Assembly: GCA_014529385.2 (NCBI GenBank)
Contig: CM043960.1
Span: 26,303,896 to 26,367,895, forward strand
From: Adiantum capillus-veneris
Lineage: Eukaryota > Streptophyta > Polypodiopsida > Polypodiales > Pteridaceae
DNA length: 64,000 bases
Direction of reading: 5' to 3'
Made by a program: the position numbers and the translations under genes. This document shows, one piece after another, positions 32,247 through 43,479 of the stretch (its first letter is position 1; each line of letters opens with the position of its first letter). The notes beneath the pieces are model-generated. The model searched no databases and was not told the origin of the DNA. It saw only the letters and a program-made list of their open reading frames with translations.

Positions 32247-33746
32247 ACAGTGGAAGTAACACACACCGAGGTGGTGCATGAATGTTGTCTCACAGCTTCC
32301 ATGTGGCAACAGACCTTCGGACCACATGAGTTAGTACGTATGCACGTGTCTCTACAAAGGCACAAGGTGCACATCTTGGTAGATGACGGTGCTACTCACA
32401 ATTTCATCAATTATGGATTGGTGAAAAAACTCAAATTGCCTCAAACTCCGAGTACCCACCGCTACAAGGTAGCAATGATGAATGGATATGACACCGAAAT
32501 CTGGGATACTCAAGTTAATGTTGTACCTTTGGAAGTACAAGGCTACTCCACATCCTTGGATTTTCAGGTTATGAACATGGAGTGGGTAGACGTGGTCCTT
32601 GGTAGGGAGTGGTTGCATAGCTTAGGACCATCACTGAAGCGTAGCTATGAGCACAACAACTTGAAGTTTGAATCCCATGGCGCATATGTGTTGTTGTTAG
32701 GAGAGAAGGATGTACCTTCTTTCCACTGATATGTACAGCTGAGCTTATGCATCTCGTTTTTGATAATGAAATAGATCAAGTTTTATTGTGTTACTCATTG
32801 TCTCATTTTCTCTGTAACATTGAATCTGTCGAACATTCCTCAACGCCGCATGCTTCTCTCTCTTCTCTTCCACCAATGGCTACTTCTCAACAAGCAAAGG
32901 TTGCTAGTGATTTAAAAAAATTATTAAAGGAATTTCATGATTTTTTTACTAATGATTTTCCATCAGGATTACCACCGACATGATCGGTGCAACATAGCAT
33001 CGATGTGGCTGCATGCAGTAAACCTATCAGTAAACCACCCTATTGCATGAGTTACTCTGAAGCTGCTGAGGTGGAACGTCAGCTTGCTGACTATCTTAGC
33101 AAAGGGTTTATCCAACGCAGTTCTTCACCATGGGATTCTCTTATCCTATTAGTGAAGAAAAAAGACAGTAGTATGCGCATGTGCATAGACTACGGAGGCT
33201 TAAATGCGGTTACTGTTAAGAACAAGTACCCATTGCCATGCGTGGATGAGCTGTTCGACAAGCTCACTCATGCTCGTATTTTTACAAAAATAGACTTGCA
33301 GTCAGGTTATCACCAAGTACGTATTCGACTTGTTGATATACCCAAAACTGCATTCCGAACAAGGTTTGGACACTACGAGTTTTTGGTTATGCCTTTTTGG
33401 TTAACCAATGCGCCCGCAACATTCATGACACTTATGGATAGTGTCTTGAAGCCGTACTTGGGCAAATTTGTCATCATCTCTCTCGATGACATTCTAGTAT
33501 ACAGTGCTTCTGAAGCAAAACACTTACAACATCTGAGGCAGGTGTTCGAACTATTACGAACAAATCAATTATATGCCAAGGAATTTAAGTGTGATTTTCT
33601 AAAAGAAGAAATTCACTATCTTTGGCATGTTATTTCAGCTACTGGGCTACGTATGGATCAATCCAAAGTGGATACCATTCGGCAGTGGCCTTCTCCTAAA
33701 AATCTCGAAGAGTTACATATTTATTTAGTACTTGTAGGTTTTTATC
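32247..33746 (+). pseudogene. Element A protease and reverse transcriptase (to the insertion point)
   Basis: Protease: VHILVDDGATHNFI, where the usual DSGA is DDGA, then VVLGREWLHSLG. After stops near 32730 and 32981 the RT frame reads SKPPYCMSYSEAAEVERQL, IDYGGLNAVTVKNKYPLP, FTKIDLQSGYHQVRI (motif A), PFWLTNAPATFMTLMD (motif B) and VIISLDDILVYS (motif C; usual Y replaced by S), then YLWHVISATGLRMD. The frame stops being retroviral at VGFYP, exactly at element B's target site; RFVKNY resumes at 52886. The frame across the site is colinear. Confidence 0.88.
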
Positions 33747-33751
33747 CAAGG
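33747..33751. repeat. Target-site duplication of element B (CAAGG), left copy
   Basis: CAAGG directly before the left LTR (33752); the same CAAGG directly follows the right LTR at 52881-52885. Removing the insert and one copy restores FYP/RF reading in element A. Confidence 0.92.
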
Positions 33752-34750
33752 TGTTAGAAGCTGGACACACCCTACGGAAAATGACTGCTCGACGGATTAT
33801 TATTTGTTGTAATTGTTCATTTATTGAGAAAAACTGACATTTCACCTTTGTAAATATTGGGGCTTATAGAAGTTTCTAGATTGTATCCCAGTTTTGACAC
33901 TTAGATTGAGTAGGAACATTAGGGTTTGAGAATTGTAAGGTATTTATACCACTTTTTGACCTTAATGAAAAACCTTTTGTCATTTTAAAAAATTTTGAAG
34001 TCTGTGAGTGAGCGTACTGTGTACGAGAGAGAGTGAGAGCTTCATCCTGACGCTACGCGCACAACAATGGTCGAAATCGAGTGCGGAGAAGTGCAGCGTG
34101 TTGCCCTCGACGAGAGCTACGCGCCAATACCTACATTGTGCGCGTACGGTCCGGTTTTGCGAGCTCCATCTACAAGCTTCGTCTGGTGATTCGGTGAGCA
34201 TACGTTGTCTGTTTTTGCATTGCAGCATATCCACGCATTCGCAGTGTGTAGAGCTACACATTAGGCACTTTAGTTTTTAGAAACGTTGTCTGTTTTTGCA
34301 TTGCATCATATCCACGCATTCGCAGTGTGTAGAGATACACATTATGCACTTTAGTTTTCGAAACGACGACCTGCAAATTTCGGCCAGACATCCTACGTGA
34401 TTTTTCACCGGGTGTTTTGGGTTGGAATTTTGGTTCATAGACCTTAGGGAGAGCGACCTATTGGTATTCGTAGGATCTCCTTCAAGTTCCGTGGCGTTTC
34501 GAGATCGTTTGATGGGTATTCGGCTCTAGAAAGCGTTGTAGGAAATCTCCTCTTATGCACTGTCCTGAAGACTGTAGCTTAGACATTGGGTAGAGACCTC
34601 TGTAGGAATTAGTTAGGAGTCGATCGAGTGTAGGTTGACACCCTATGCTTGCTTCCACGCGCCTGCGGGTCGAGCTTTGTCCTTAGCTGACAAACCTTGT
34701 TAGGTGAGTTCTCACCGTGCTGACGTGCGTCGCGACGTATCCGTGCAACA
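33752..34750 (+). repeat. Left LTR of element B (999 bp)
   Basis: TGTTAGAAG..CAACA. It matches the right LTR with scattered changes, and contains a TATA-like tatttatacc at about 33940. It is longer than the right LTR mainly because an 81 bp block (acgttgtctgtttttgcatt..) is tandemly duplicated at 34202-34282 and 34283-34361; the right LTR has one copy. Confidence 0.93.
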
Positions 34751-36792
34751 TTGGCGCCTCTGCCAGGGACGAAAACCTTAGGTAGGTGACCGAGACTAGT
34801 CCTTGAGGATAGGGATTCTTTGGCTTGCCAAGAGTCTCGTACATTTAGATAGGATCAGAGGGTGGAGGACTCTCTAGGTCTTAGAGGGAGTCCAGGGAGC
34901 GTGTGTCTGGCCTAGATCCTTCGACTTAGGTAGACTTAGGTAGACTTAGATAGTTTTTAGTTTTTAGTTGAGTTGTGGTGTAGAGAGTAAGATTTTGAGT
35001 GGTAGAAGCGGTGAAAGGAGAGCTTGAGAGTCCAGAGAGGCTAGGAAGCAACCGAAACACCATTATCACCATTTCACATGATGAGTAGGAGTAGAGTAAG
35101 TAGGACATCATGATTTAGGATCTAGAGCACTTCATGCATGTATACTTGCTTTGTTAGATTCATCACAAGGTTGTAAAAGACGCAAAAGTGTGTTTGAAAG
35201 CTGAAGTGAAGTCCAAAAGTTGCTGTGAGAGTTTCTGATAGAGTTGCAGAGCATCAGGAGCATTTCTGTCAGGAAAAAAATTAATTTTAAGCCAGGAGAC
35301 ATCCTACACGTAGGATGTCTACAGACTAATCTGGTGGGAATTTTGGAATTTTGAGTTGACCAGTGTGTCTAGAAGGTAGGTTTTACCCTATTTTCACCTA
35401 GAAAGTGGAAATTTGACCATATCTTGACAAGATAAGGCCAAATATACTGAAATTGCTAGACATCCTACCCAGTTTGAGCCAAGGCATTATTTGAAGACCA
35501 AAACCATAGGATGGTTGCATGAGCATGATCTGCATGATATATTGAGTGACTGAGAAAGTTTTCATCTCATTTGGGTGAGAAAATTGGGTTCTAAGCAGAC
35601 TTTAGCACTTTTGATTGAAAAAGGCTAGAACAGCTAAAATTGGGGACTTTTGAAATCCAAATCAAAATTTAAGCATACCACTGGGTTTCTGACATCAAGG
35701 GGAAGCTGTAGGTCAAGTTTGGGGTCAAACAGACCAAAAAGACATCCTACGCGTAGGATGTCATTTGTGTTATCTGGCACTCCAACCCTAATTTTGAGCA
35801 TACCAAAGTGATCAGCACCTAAAGGAGAGTCTGTGCTTTGCATTTGAATCCATTCTGAGCAATTAGACATGCTACGTGTAGAATGTCTAATGCATGAAAA
35901 TAAATCCAGAAACTGACTGTGTGCATAGCAGGGTGTTGTATAGCCTAAGGCAAGCCTCCTAGTCAATTTTGGTCCAAATTGGAGTTGATTAGACTGGTCA
36001 TACCAACATCAGGCTGTCGGAACAGATTTCTGATCCATTGACCAGCTTATAGGTGTCCAAATCAAAAAGTAAAAACAGTTGTGGACTCAACACATCAAGG
36101 GGAATCTATAGTGCAAAAACCCAGGCAAAACAGAGCAGGAGACATCCTACACGTAGGATGTCTACTGGGGCTTAGTGAAGAGAAAATTTGACTAAGGACA
36201 TACAGTGATGTTCCATTTGACTTGAGGATTCCAGAACTTCTTTCAGAAGTGAATTTGGACCTTGTTTGACCTTTTGACGGAGCAAAGATGGAACTAAGAC
36301 TTTTTCAGGTAAATTGATTGACACCCAAAGGAAGTACAGTTCCAGATTAGCAGACCTAATCCAGAACATCAGCAGTGTATAAAATACAGTAGTGGTTGAG
36401 GTTAACTCTCCAGTTATACCAATCATTACTAAAATCACCTCTAGCGATTGGATGCTTTGATTTGATTGCCGAAATTAAATGCTTGTGTACAGGTATATTC
36501 AGCAGAAAAGCAAGAAGTTGTGCGGAAACTGACCCTTTGCTAGGTCAGTGTTGGATTTGTAATAAATTGCATTGCTAAGTTTGATGAATTTAAGATCAGG
36601 AAGATACATTTTTAGAGACCAAAAGGTGGCAGGTGATCAAGGTAGCTTAGTGTCCACCGAGGGGAGTGTAACTCAGGCAAGGCTAGATCCACTAGCACCG
36701 ATTATTGAGGAGGGTAGTGATACTGATCATCAGACAAATCCTTCTTCATGATGGGTAGTCAATAGCCAGGAGGTTTCACCTATGACGGACCA
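34751..36792 (+). other. Leader of element B with PBS and four 24 bp palindromes
   Basis: PBS TGGCGCCTCTGCC at 34752 (arginine-tRNA-like type seen in several plant gypsy elements; by memory). The rest is non-coding. Palindromes with 11-base arms (AGACATCCTAC and its reverse complement) around two central bases lie at 35297-35320, 35740-35762, 35865-35888 (diverged) and 36140-36163. Half-sites lie at about 35458, and in both LTRs (cagacatcctacgtga at about 34385 and 52517). Confidence 0.85.
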
Positions 36793-37323
36793 ATGCCAAG
36801 GGGAAGCACCTCCCTAAATCCTTTGAATGATTCCAAGTTCACTGTAATCTTCTTAGAAGGAAAAAACTTGAGGGGAGCCTTAGTTTATTCTGACTATCGA
36901 GGACGCAAGTGTATTTGTATTGAAGAAAGGCCGGCTCAGAGACTGGAAGTAATTCGAGTCTATGATGATGGAGATAGATTCCGAGACGAAAAGGGGAACC
37001 ACTATCTGATAGTTAGTAGCCTTGAGGATTACAATAGATATAGAGATAATGTGGCAAAAGGGAAAATGGTTTCAGAAACTCAAGAACCGCCACCAAACAT
37101 TGATCGACTTGGAGTGCTTTTTATGTATGATAAGAAAACAACCAGGGTTTCAACTTATAATGAGAATGTGGGGATTTACAAGCATGAGAGCGAGGGAATA
37201 GTCTCTTACTTTCGTTGCAAAGAACCCTACCCAAACGAATTAAGGAAAGACAAGGTTCTTTACTTATTCTCTTACGAAATTTCTATGGGGAAGGATATTG
37301 TTTTTGTTGATAGGTACGGGTGA
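36793..37323 (+). CDS. Extra ORF upstream of gag in element B, unknown
   Basis: A 176-codon ORF starting MPRGSTSLNPLNDSKFTV, with GALVYSDYRGRKCICIEERP, YDDGDRFRDEKGNHYLIV and SYEISMGKDIVFVDRYG. Balanced composition and a clean end suggest real coding. I do not recognise the family. Ogre-type elements carry an ORF before gag; whether this is related is unknown. Confidence 0.55.
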   Translation: MPRGSTSLNPLNDSKFTVIFLEGKNLRGALVYSDYRGRKCICIEERPAQRLEVIRVYDDGDRFRDEKGNHYLIVSSLEDYNRYRDNVAKGKMVSETQEPPPNIDRLGVLFMYDKKTTRVSTYNENVGIYKHESEGIVSYFRCKEPYPNELRKDKVLYLFSYEISMGKDIVFVDRYG

Positions 37324-37384
37324 GAATACCAACGTATTCTCCCAGAGGAGGTAGAAAAGGCAACAGTTTCAGGAGCATCAACAT

Positions 37385-39289
37385 ATGCCCCCAATGAAGT
37401 GCCAAGAGCCACCTACACCCCTAGCAAGTCGACAAATCCCTTTTCAGAAGAGTATGACGCGACCTCACATTCTACCCGGCATCAGACATTCAACAACCAA
37501 AACCAACCAGCAACCTAGCCATCATTGCAGGCATGGCTTCGACAGAGTGCAACATTGGAACAAAACCTAAACCGAGATGGTTATCAAGCCGCACAAGGGC
37601 TAAGGGATTCACAAGAACCACCACTCTATTCACGGTATCAAGGAGAGAGTAAGCCAAAAACTCAAGGGTCAACAGAGCCCAGAAGACCACCCATAGGACG
37701 AGTTCGAAGAGATGAACCATCTCTTGCAAGAACCGTCAGAAATTATGGCTTAGGAGCACCATTGGGAGAGGAACCAACCTACTACAGAAGACCAGAGGAG
37801 GTATATCGATTAGGACGTGGAGATCCAATGATGAGATTTGTAGACCATCGTAGAATAGACCTTCTCAAGTGTAAAAATGGGTAAACAACAAATACACACG
37901 AAACAAAGATCCTAGAGATCATGTAGCAGCCTTTGTGCGTGTAATTAGAGCTGAAGAGGTGTTAAACTTCCCTACCCAATTTGCAGGGTTTGGACTAACC
38001 CTAGAGGATGACGCTGCTACATGGTTTGACTCTGTGGAGCGAAGAGACTTTGAGTCTATGGAAGAGGTGTTTGACGAGTTTATTTAGGAATTCTCACAAA
38101 GGGGGATAGCTCATAATACAGTCTCACAAATCCATAAATTCAAACAGAAAGATGGAGAATCTGTGTGAAAGGCAGCCCTACGACTAAAAAGATATGTTAA
38201 GTTCTGCCCTGTGGAAGAATTGCCAACTCAGTCCAGACTTATGCTTATATTTATTCAAGGACTAAGGAATGCAGATCTCCAGAAGGACTTACATATGAAG
38301 AGGAGCAAGACGTTAATTGAGTTAACTAAGGAGGCTCTTTACCTTGTGGACAATTGTACGGTCTATAAAGAGAGTGAGTTCAAGGATCTTGACGACGATT
38401 CATCCTCACAACAAAGTGGAAGCAAGTCTTCTAAGACAACACCGAAAGGAGAAGTAGTTGTAAGCCAAGAGCAGCTTGATGAGGAAGTGCTAAAAAAGAT
38501 TAACCTGTACGCCAAACCTGAGGCTAAATAGCCAAAATGGTGTGCTATTGAACAAAAATGGACAAACCATGGGACGGAGGAATGTTATTATAACAAGGGA
38601 TATGTGAGAGAGACCTTTTACGCTCCCCAAGCTCAGGTAGCATCTCCTCAAATTCCACCGATGCCTAGGTATCAAGCAGGCAACCTACCAGGACCTATAG
38701 GTGTAGAAAGACCACAACCAGTGTTGGGACAACAACCACCCCTACCAGGATTACGACTAGTCGGCATAAGATACACACCAACAGTATCTGAATCAGAAGA
38801 GAAGGCTTTGGTGCCTATGCATGCATATTACGAAGATCCCAATGGACATGCTACAAATCCTGCGTATTATCCACTGGAAGAACCCTCAATGCCAGAACCA
38901 TGGAGCATGATGGGAGGTACAGGACCACCAACCGCTGCACAGGCAGCAGGAGAAGGAAGATATAGCTTGGATGAACGAACATTGTTGTTCATAGCCAACG
39001 GAGGCATGGGAGGGCAAAGAAATGCATACCAACAAAGCGGAGCTCAAGGAACACCTCAACAACCAAAAGGACCCTGCTACAAGTGCGGTGGAGACCATTG
39101 GCTAAGAGACTGTCCTCATGATGAAATCATTAGAGTCAACGCATATTGCACCGAGTGTGGAGTTACTCATTTGATTCCTAATTGCCCTAAGAATCCGATC
39201 AAAGGAGCAAAAACTACCTTGAACATGTTGGAAGCAGTGCCTTCCAATGGAGGGTCAGAAAATGAGACAATCATACCTATTCAGGAGTG
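37385..39289 (+). pseudogene. Element B gag with two zinc knuckles (broken)
   Basis: Arg/Pro-rich N-terminal part (to 37884), then after a frame change DPRDHVAAFVRV, ATWFDSVERRDFESMEEVFD and GIAHNTVSQIHKFKQ, the classic gag core, with in-frame TAG (about 38085) and TGA (about 38166). The frame continues from 38211 (ELPTQSRLMLIFIQGLRNAD). Downstream of a stop at 38529 the ORF at 38604-39290 is Pro-rich and ends in two knuckles, CYKCGGDHWLRDC and CTECGVTHLIPNC (both C-x2-C-x3-H-x4-C). These would bind the RNA genome. Four or more breaks; not functional. Confidence 0.8.
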
Positions 39290-40804
39290 ACGCGAGCCCA
39301 AGCTCAAAGAATGACGAACGAACCCATAATTGAAGAGCCAAAAACTGATGCCCCAAGTTCAGAAACGAAAAATCAGAGAAGCACCTGGAAAGCTAGAAAG
39401 GTGTGTATGAAAGCCAGGAGAGAACGAGAGCAAACGGCTCTATCCGAGGAGTTAAAACACACAAAGGATAGATTAGAGCGGTTAGAGGATCTAGCTAGCC
39501 TAAGCTCACACACTGCGGCAACCATAGCACCCAAGGAAATAGCAGAACCCAAAAGTGGAGGATCAAAAGGATTAGTACTGGCAAACAAGGTAAATGAGCA
39601 GTTAGATGCAATTTTAAAAGCTTACGAAGCCAGACTAAAAAAGAACCAAACCCAAGAGCAAAGATGGATGACTTATCCATGTGCCAAAATAGAGAAACAG
39701 AGGTTGGAAATGTGTAGAAAGATGATTGAAACAACTCAATCCTTGATAGAAAACCCGCTTGGAAAACCTGCAAATTGGCATGAAGTACCAGCTCCAACCC
39801 CTATCAAACCAGCTTTAGAAGAACAAGTAGAAACTAAGGAGAGACTCACAAATGCCTCTGAGTTTAGGGGAGAGCCTATCATAGTGCCCAATACAACAGA
39901 TGAGGCAAGTGAGGGGTTCCAGCCTAAAACATTAGCAAAAATGGGTAAGGATTGTAACGGTCTAGATGACCCGTGGAAGCAAATCCGTGATGCCAACAAA
40001 GCCAACAGGGTGAGTTACCACATGAACAGCATGAGAAAAGAGAAAAATGAGATCTTACCTCCTATTGAAGAATTTGAGGCAAGATCACAAATGAAATTTG
40101 ATATGCATTCGCAAGGGGGAGACCAAGGATCAATTAGTTCGGGGCACAGCCAACCAGACTCATTAAAAACTCTACCCTCTTACCTAGGAGAGTATGAATC
40201 CAAGTTTGAGGTGAGAGCAATCCCATCTCAAAGACTTTCTTCTAGCAGAGTGATGGATTCACAAGGGTTGATTGAGTTATTTTCCACTCCTGTGGCATGC
40301 ACAATCACACTAGCCGAACTCCTAAGGCTACGACCAAACATGTGGACCACCGTAGGCAAATGCTTAGAAAAATTTGGAGTGAAAGACCCCACCTCGAAGC
40401 TTCAGGAAGGGATCAGAGAATTGGATAGGCCTCAACTAAACACTAGGCCAGTACCTTTAAACAAGGTTGGAGAATATTGCGAGGGAGAAGATGGAAACAC
40501 TACGCTACCAATAGAATTCCAAGGAGTAGTTTCCAAAGCGATTCTTGACAGTGGAACAGGAGTCGCTATTTCCACCAAGGAAATCTGGAAAAATTGGGGA
40601 AAACCTACGTTGAGAGCTACCATAATGAAATTGAAATTGGCAGACGGGTTCATGGAAAAGCCTCTAGGACTCTTAGAAAAAGTAATTGTCACTTCATGCG
40701 GAATCGAGTATGAGCATACATTTGCAATAGTCGATTTCGACAAAAAGAACAATTACGAGATCATCTTGGGAAGACCATTCATGAGACAATTAAAAATGGT
40801 CTAG
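39287..40804 (+). CDS. Element B protease region (retropepsin)
   Basis: A 505-codon ORF overlapping the gag end by 4 bases. The N-terminal half is charged and helical (AQAQRMTNEP.., REREQTALSEELKH.., NEQLDAILKAYEARLKK). The C-terminal part holds a retropepsin: AILDSGTGVAIST (active site DSG), then YEIILGRPFMRQL (ILG flap-end motif). It would cleave the polyprotein. It is intact by itself, but a stop at 40802 separates it from RT. A second retropepsin-like domain lies after the integrase. Confidence 0.82.
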   Translation: MTRAQAQRMTNEPIIEEPKTDAPSSETKNQRSTWKARKVCMKARREREQTALSEELKHTKDRLERLEDLASLSSHTAATIAPKEIAEPKSGGSKGLVLANKVNEQLDAILKAYEARLKKNQTQEQRWMTYPCAKIEKQRLEMCRKMIETTQSLIENPLGKPANWHEVPAPTPIKPALEEQVETKERLTNASEFRGEPIIVPNTTDEASEGFQPKTLAKMGKDCNGLDDPWKQIRDANKANRVSYHMNSMRKEKNEILPPIEEFEARSQMKFDMHSQGGDQGSISSGHSQPDSLKTLPSYLGEYESKFEVRAIPSQRLSSSRVMDSQGLIELFSTPVACTITLAELLRLRPNMWTTVGKCLEKFGVKDPTSKLQEGIRELDRPQLNTRPVPLNKVGEYCEGEDGNTTLPIEFQGVVSKAILDSGTGVAISTKEIWKNWGKPTLRATIMKLKLADGFMEKPLGLLEKVIVTSCGIEYEHTFAIVDFDKKNNYEIILGRPFMRQLKMV

Positions 40805-40885
40805 GATTGGGGTTACAACCACATATACCTCAGACATGGCTAGACAACAACCAAAATACACCTAAAATACCATAGTTACAAGGAT

Positions 40886-41632
40886 GTGAACAAGACAACA
40901 GTGGAAGAGTTTGATTCAGCTACATTAGCAGGGTCAGAACTCCCAGAATGGTTAGGGCAACAAAAAGAGCTATGGATGTGCGGAGCTTCACATTGTGGGA
41001 GCTTAAAAAGAGAGGAATGCGTCTTAGAAAGAGCGATTGAGGACAAGGATTATATTTCGGAACCTTTTTCTGAAGATGCCTTGGAACCTCTAGAATGAGA
41101 ACACATACTAGCAACATTGGATGTCTGTACCATTATAGATAGTCCAACGACAAAATTTTGTAATAAGGATGGCTATGATGTGCTACCCTATTACATGGTA
41201 AGAATTATACGAGAAGGAGATGAGTTTGTAGAACCACCAGAACAAGAAGAGTTTTATAACTCCTCTGAGCATCTGGAGGTAAATAACGATGCAGATAACG
41301 AATGTTCAAACAGCTCAAGCGAGCATGGGGAGAAAACAAAGAATATCAAGTTTTATGATTTTGCCAATCAATACCCTAGATGCCAAGAACGCTATAGGAA
41401 AAAATGAGCAGAAAACAAAATGAGAGAGAACCTGATGCCCAGGATCAAAGATAAAACTCACTATCTAATGCTTGTCAAAGCAGCGGATTGTGTAAAAGAC
41501 CAAATATCAGGGAGAGTCTCGAGAGTGCAAAAGGAAAGAACACAAGAGGAAATAAAACAAGTACGGAAAGCTAAAATAGAAACAAAATCACAAAAATCAA
41601 AAAATCAAAAAAAGAAACAACAAAAGACCTAG
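40886..41632 (+). pseudogene. Charged linker region between protease and RT of element B
   Basis: Three short plus-strand ORFs (40886-41098, 41117-41407, 41420-41632) rich in Glu, Lys and Asp (e.g. KAKIETKSQKSKNQKKK). They probably represent one acidic/basic linker broken by stops and shifts. No domain recognised. Confidence 0.4.
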
Positions 41633-41643
41633 AGTAGACCAAA

Positions 41644-43461
41644 TTGGAGCGTAAAAAGAAATACCAAGAACTAAAACGGTCTTTACGAGAGGTATGGACT
41701 ACTGAGGGAGAAAGTGATGGTAAGGAGGAGTCAGAAAAAGGAAACATGAATGTACCATCCCACTATCGGAAATTCACCATCCAAGACAGAAAAATCATCA
41801 TGACACCACCAGTCAGGGAAAGAATAAACCAGGAATTTTACGATGGGCCGAAAAATGCAAAACGGATAGACCTCGCTGAACCAGGTGAAAAGCCTCAGCC
41901 GGTCTATATAGCAACTGACTTAGAGCCTGAAGAAGAAGAACGGCTAACACAAATTCTCAAGAAGTATAAAGATGTGTTTGCATGGTCCTGCAAGGACCTC
42001 AAAGGAGTTGATCCATCGATATGTCAACATACAATTCCTTTGAAATCAGATGCCAAACTTAGCAAACAACGTCTTTATACATATAATGAAACATTTGCTA
42101 AACGAATCAAAGAGGAGATTGACAAGCTGATGGATGCTAAATTCACCTACGAAATCGAACATACAGATTGGGTGTCACCCATTGTGGTTGTTCCCAAGAA
42201 GAACGGAAAGCTGCGAGTGTGTGTAAACCTCAAAAAGGTAAATGCAGCCACCATAAGGGATAATTATCCCTTGCCGATCACAGAACATGTACTAGAGAGG
42301 GTGGCCGGGAAACGGGCTTATTCCTTTCCAGATGGGTTTTCAGGGTATAACCAACTGGCAATTGCAATAGAGAATCAACACAAAACAACGTTTGCCACAA
42401 AATGGGGAATATATGCGTATAGAGTTATGTCTTTTGGCTTAACTAATGCCCCAGCTACCTTTCAAAGGTTAATGACGCATGCGTTCAAAGAATACCTAAG
42501 AATATTCTTGGAAATATATATGGATGATCTTTGTGTACACTCTCTTCTACGAGAAGAACATATTGACCATTTGCAGAAGGTATTTGAAAAATGCAGAACA
42601 TATCGAATCTGTCTTAACCCGGAAAAGTGCATTTTTATGGTTAGACAAGGCCGCATCTTAGGACATATTGTCAGAAATGGCATAACCACTGACCTAGACA
42701 AAATCAAAGTCATAGTAGGCCTGCCAAGGCCTACTAATGCAAAACAAGTGCAATCCTTCATGGGACACTGTGGATATTATCGAAGATTCATATATATGTA
42801 TGCAGTCATTGCACAACCTTTGTATCGTTTGGTAGTCAGCTTCGACTGGACAGAGGAGTGTGAAACTTCATTCTAAAAGCTGAAGGAAAACCTTGTATCA
42901 GCACCGGTACTTAAAGCACCAGATTGGGAAAAGATATTCCATGTTCACATTGATGCTTCTGCTTATGCAATCAAGAGTATTCTAGCTCAACTTGGAGACG
43001 GAACAATGGATTTTCCAGTTTGTTATGCAAGCCGACAGTTAAACAGTGCAGAAAAGAACTATACAACCACCGAAAGAGAGGGGTTAAGAATGATTTATGC
43101 TGTAAAGAAATTTTGGCATTATTTGCTTGCAAACAAATTTGTGTTCTTCACATATCATCAAGATCTTTTGTATCCGGTAAATAAACCATGCAATATTGGG
43201 AGAATTGTACGCTGGTTTATTATATTGCTAGAGTTTGATTTCATAGTTGTGTTCAAAAAGGGTAAAACTCATTTACGGGCGGATCATCTTTCAATGCTAC
43301 ACAACGGGGAAGCTCCTGAAGGAGTAGATGATGACATACCAGATGCTTATCTTTTCAATATTGAAATGATACCCAAATGGTCTCAGGAAATTGTTAGCAT
43401 TCTTTCCTTTGGAGGAAGGTTTGATAACAAGGAAAACAGATCCAAACAACAAACAATTTGA
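41644..43461 (+). pseudogene. Element B reverse transcriptase and RNase H
   Basis: RT: PIVVVPKKNGKLRVCVNLKK, AYSFPDGFSGYNQLAI (motif A; first catalytic Asp in FPDGFSG), MSFGLTNAPATFQRLM (motif B), EIYMDDLCVHS (motif C), ILGHIVRNGI and FMGHCGYYRRFI. The RNase H continues after an in-frame TAA at 42874-42876: FHVHIDASAYAIKSILAQL (first Asp), YASRQLNSAEKNYTTTERE (Glu), then FTYHQDLLY and KGKTHLRADHLS. A second TGA (43459-43461) ends this frame before the integrase ORF. Clear Ty3/gypsy type. Apart from the stops it is well preserved. Confidence 0.9.
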
Positions 43462-43479
43462 CAAACAAAAAACTTCCAG

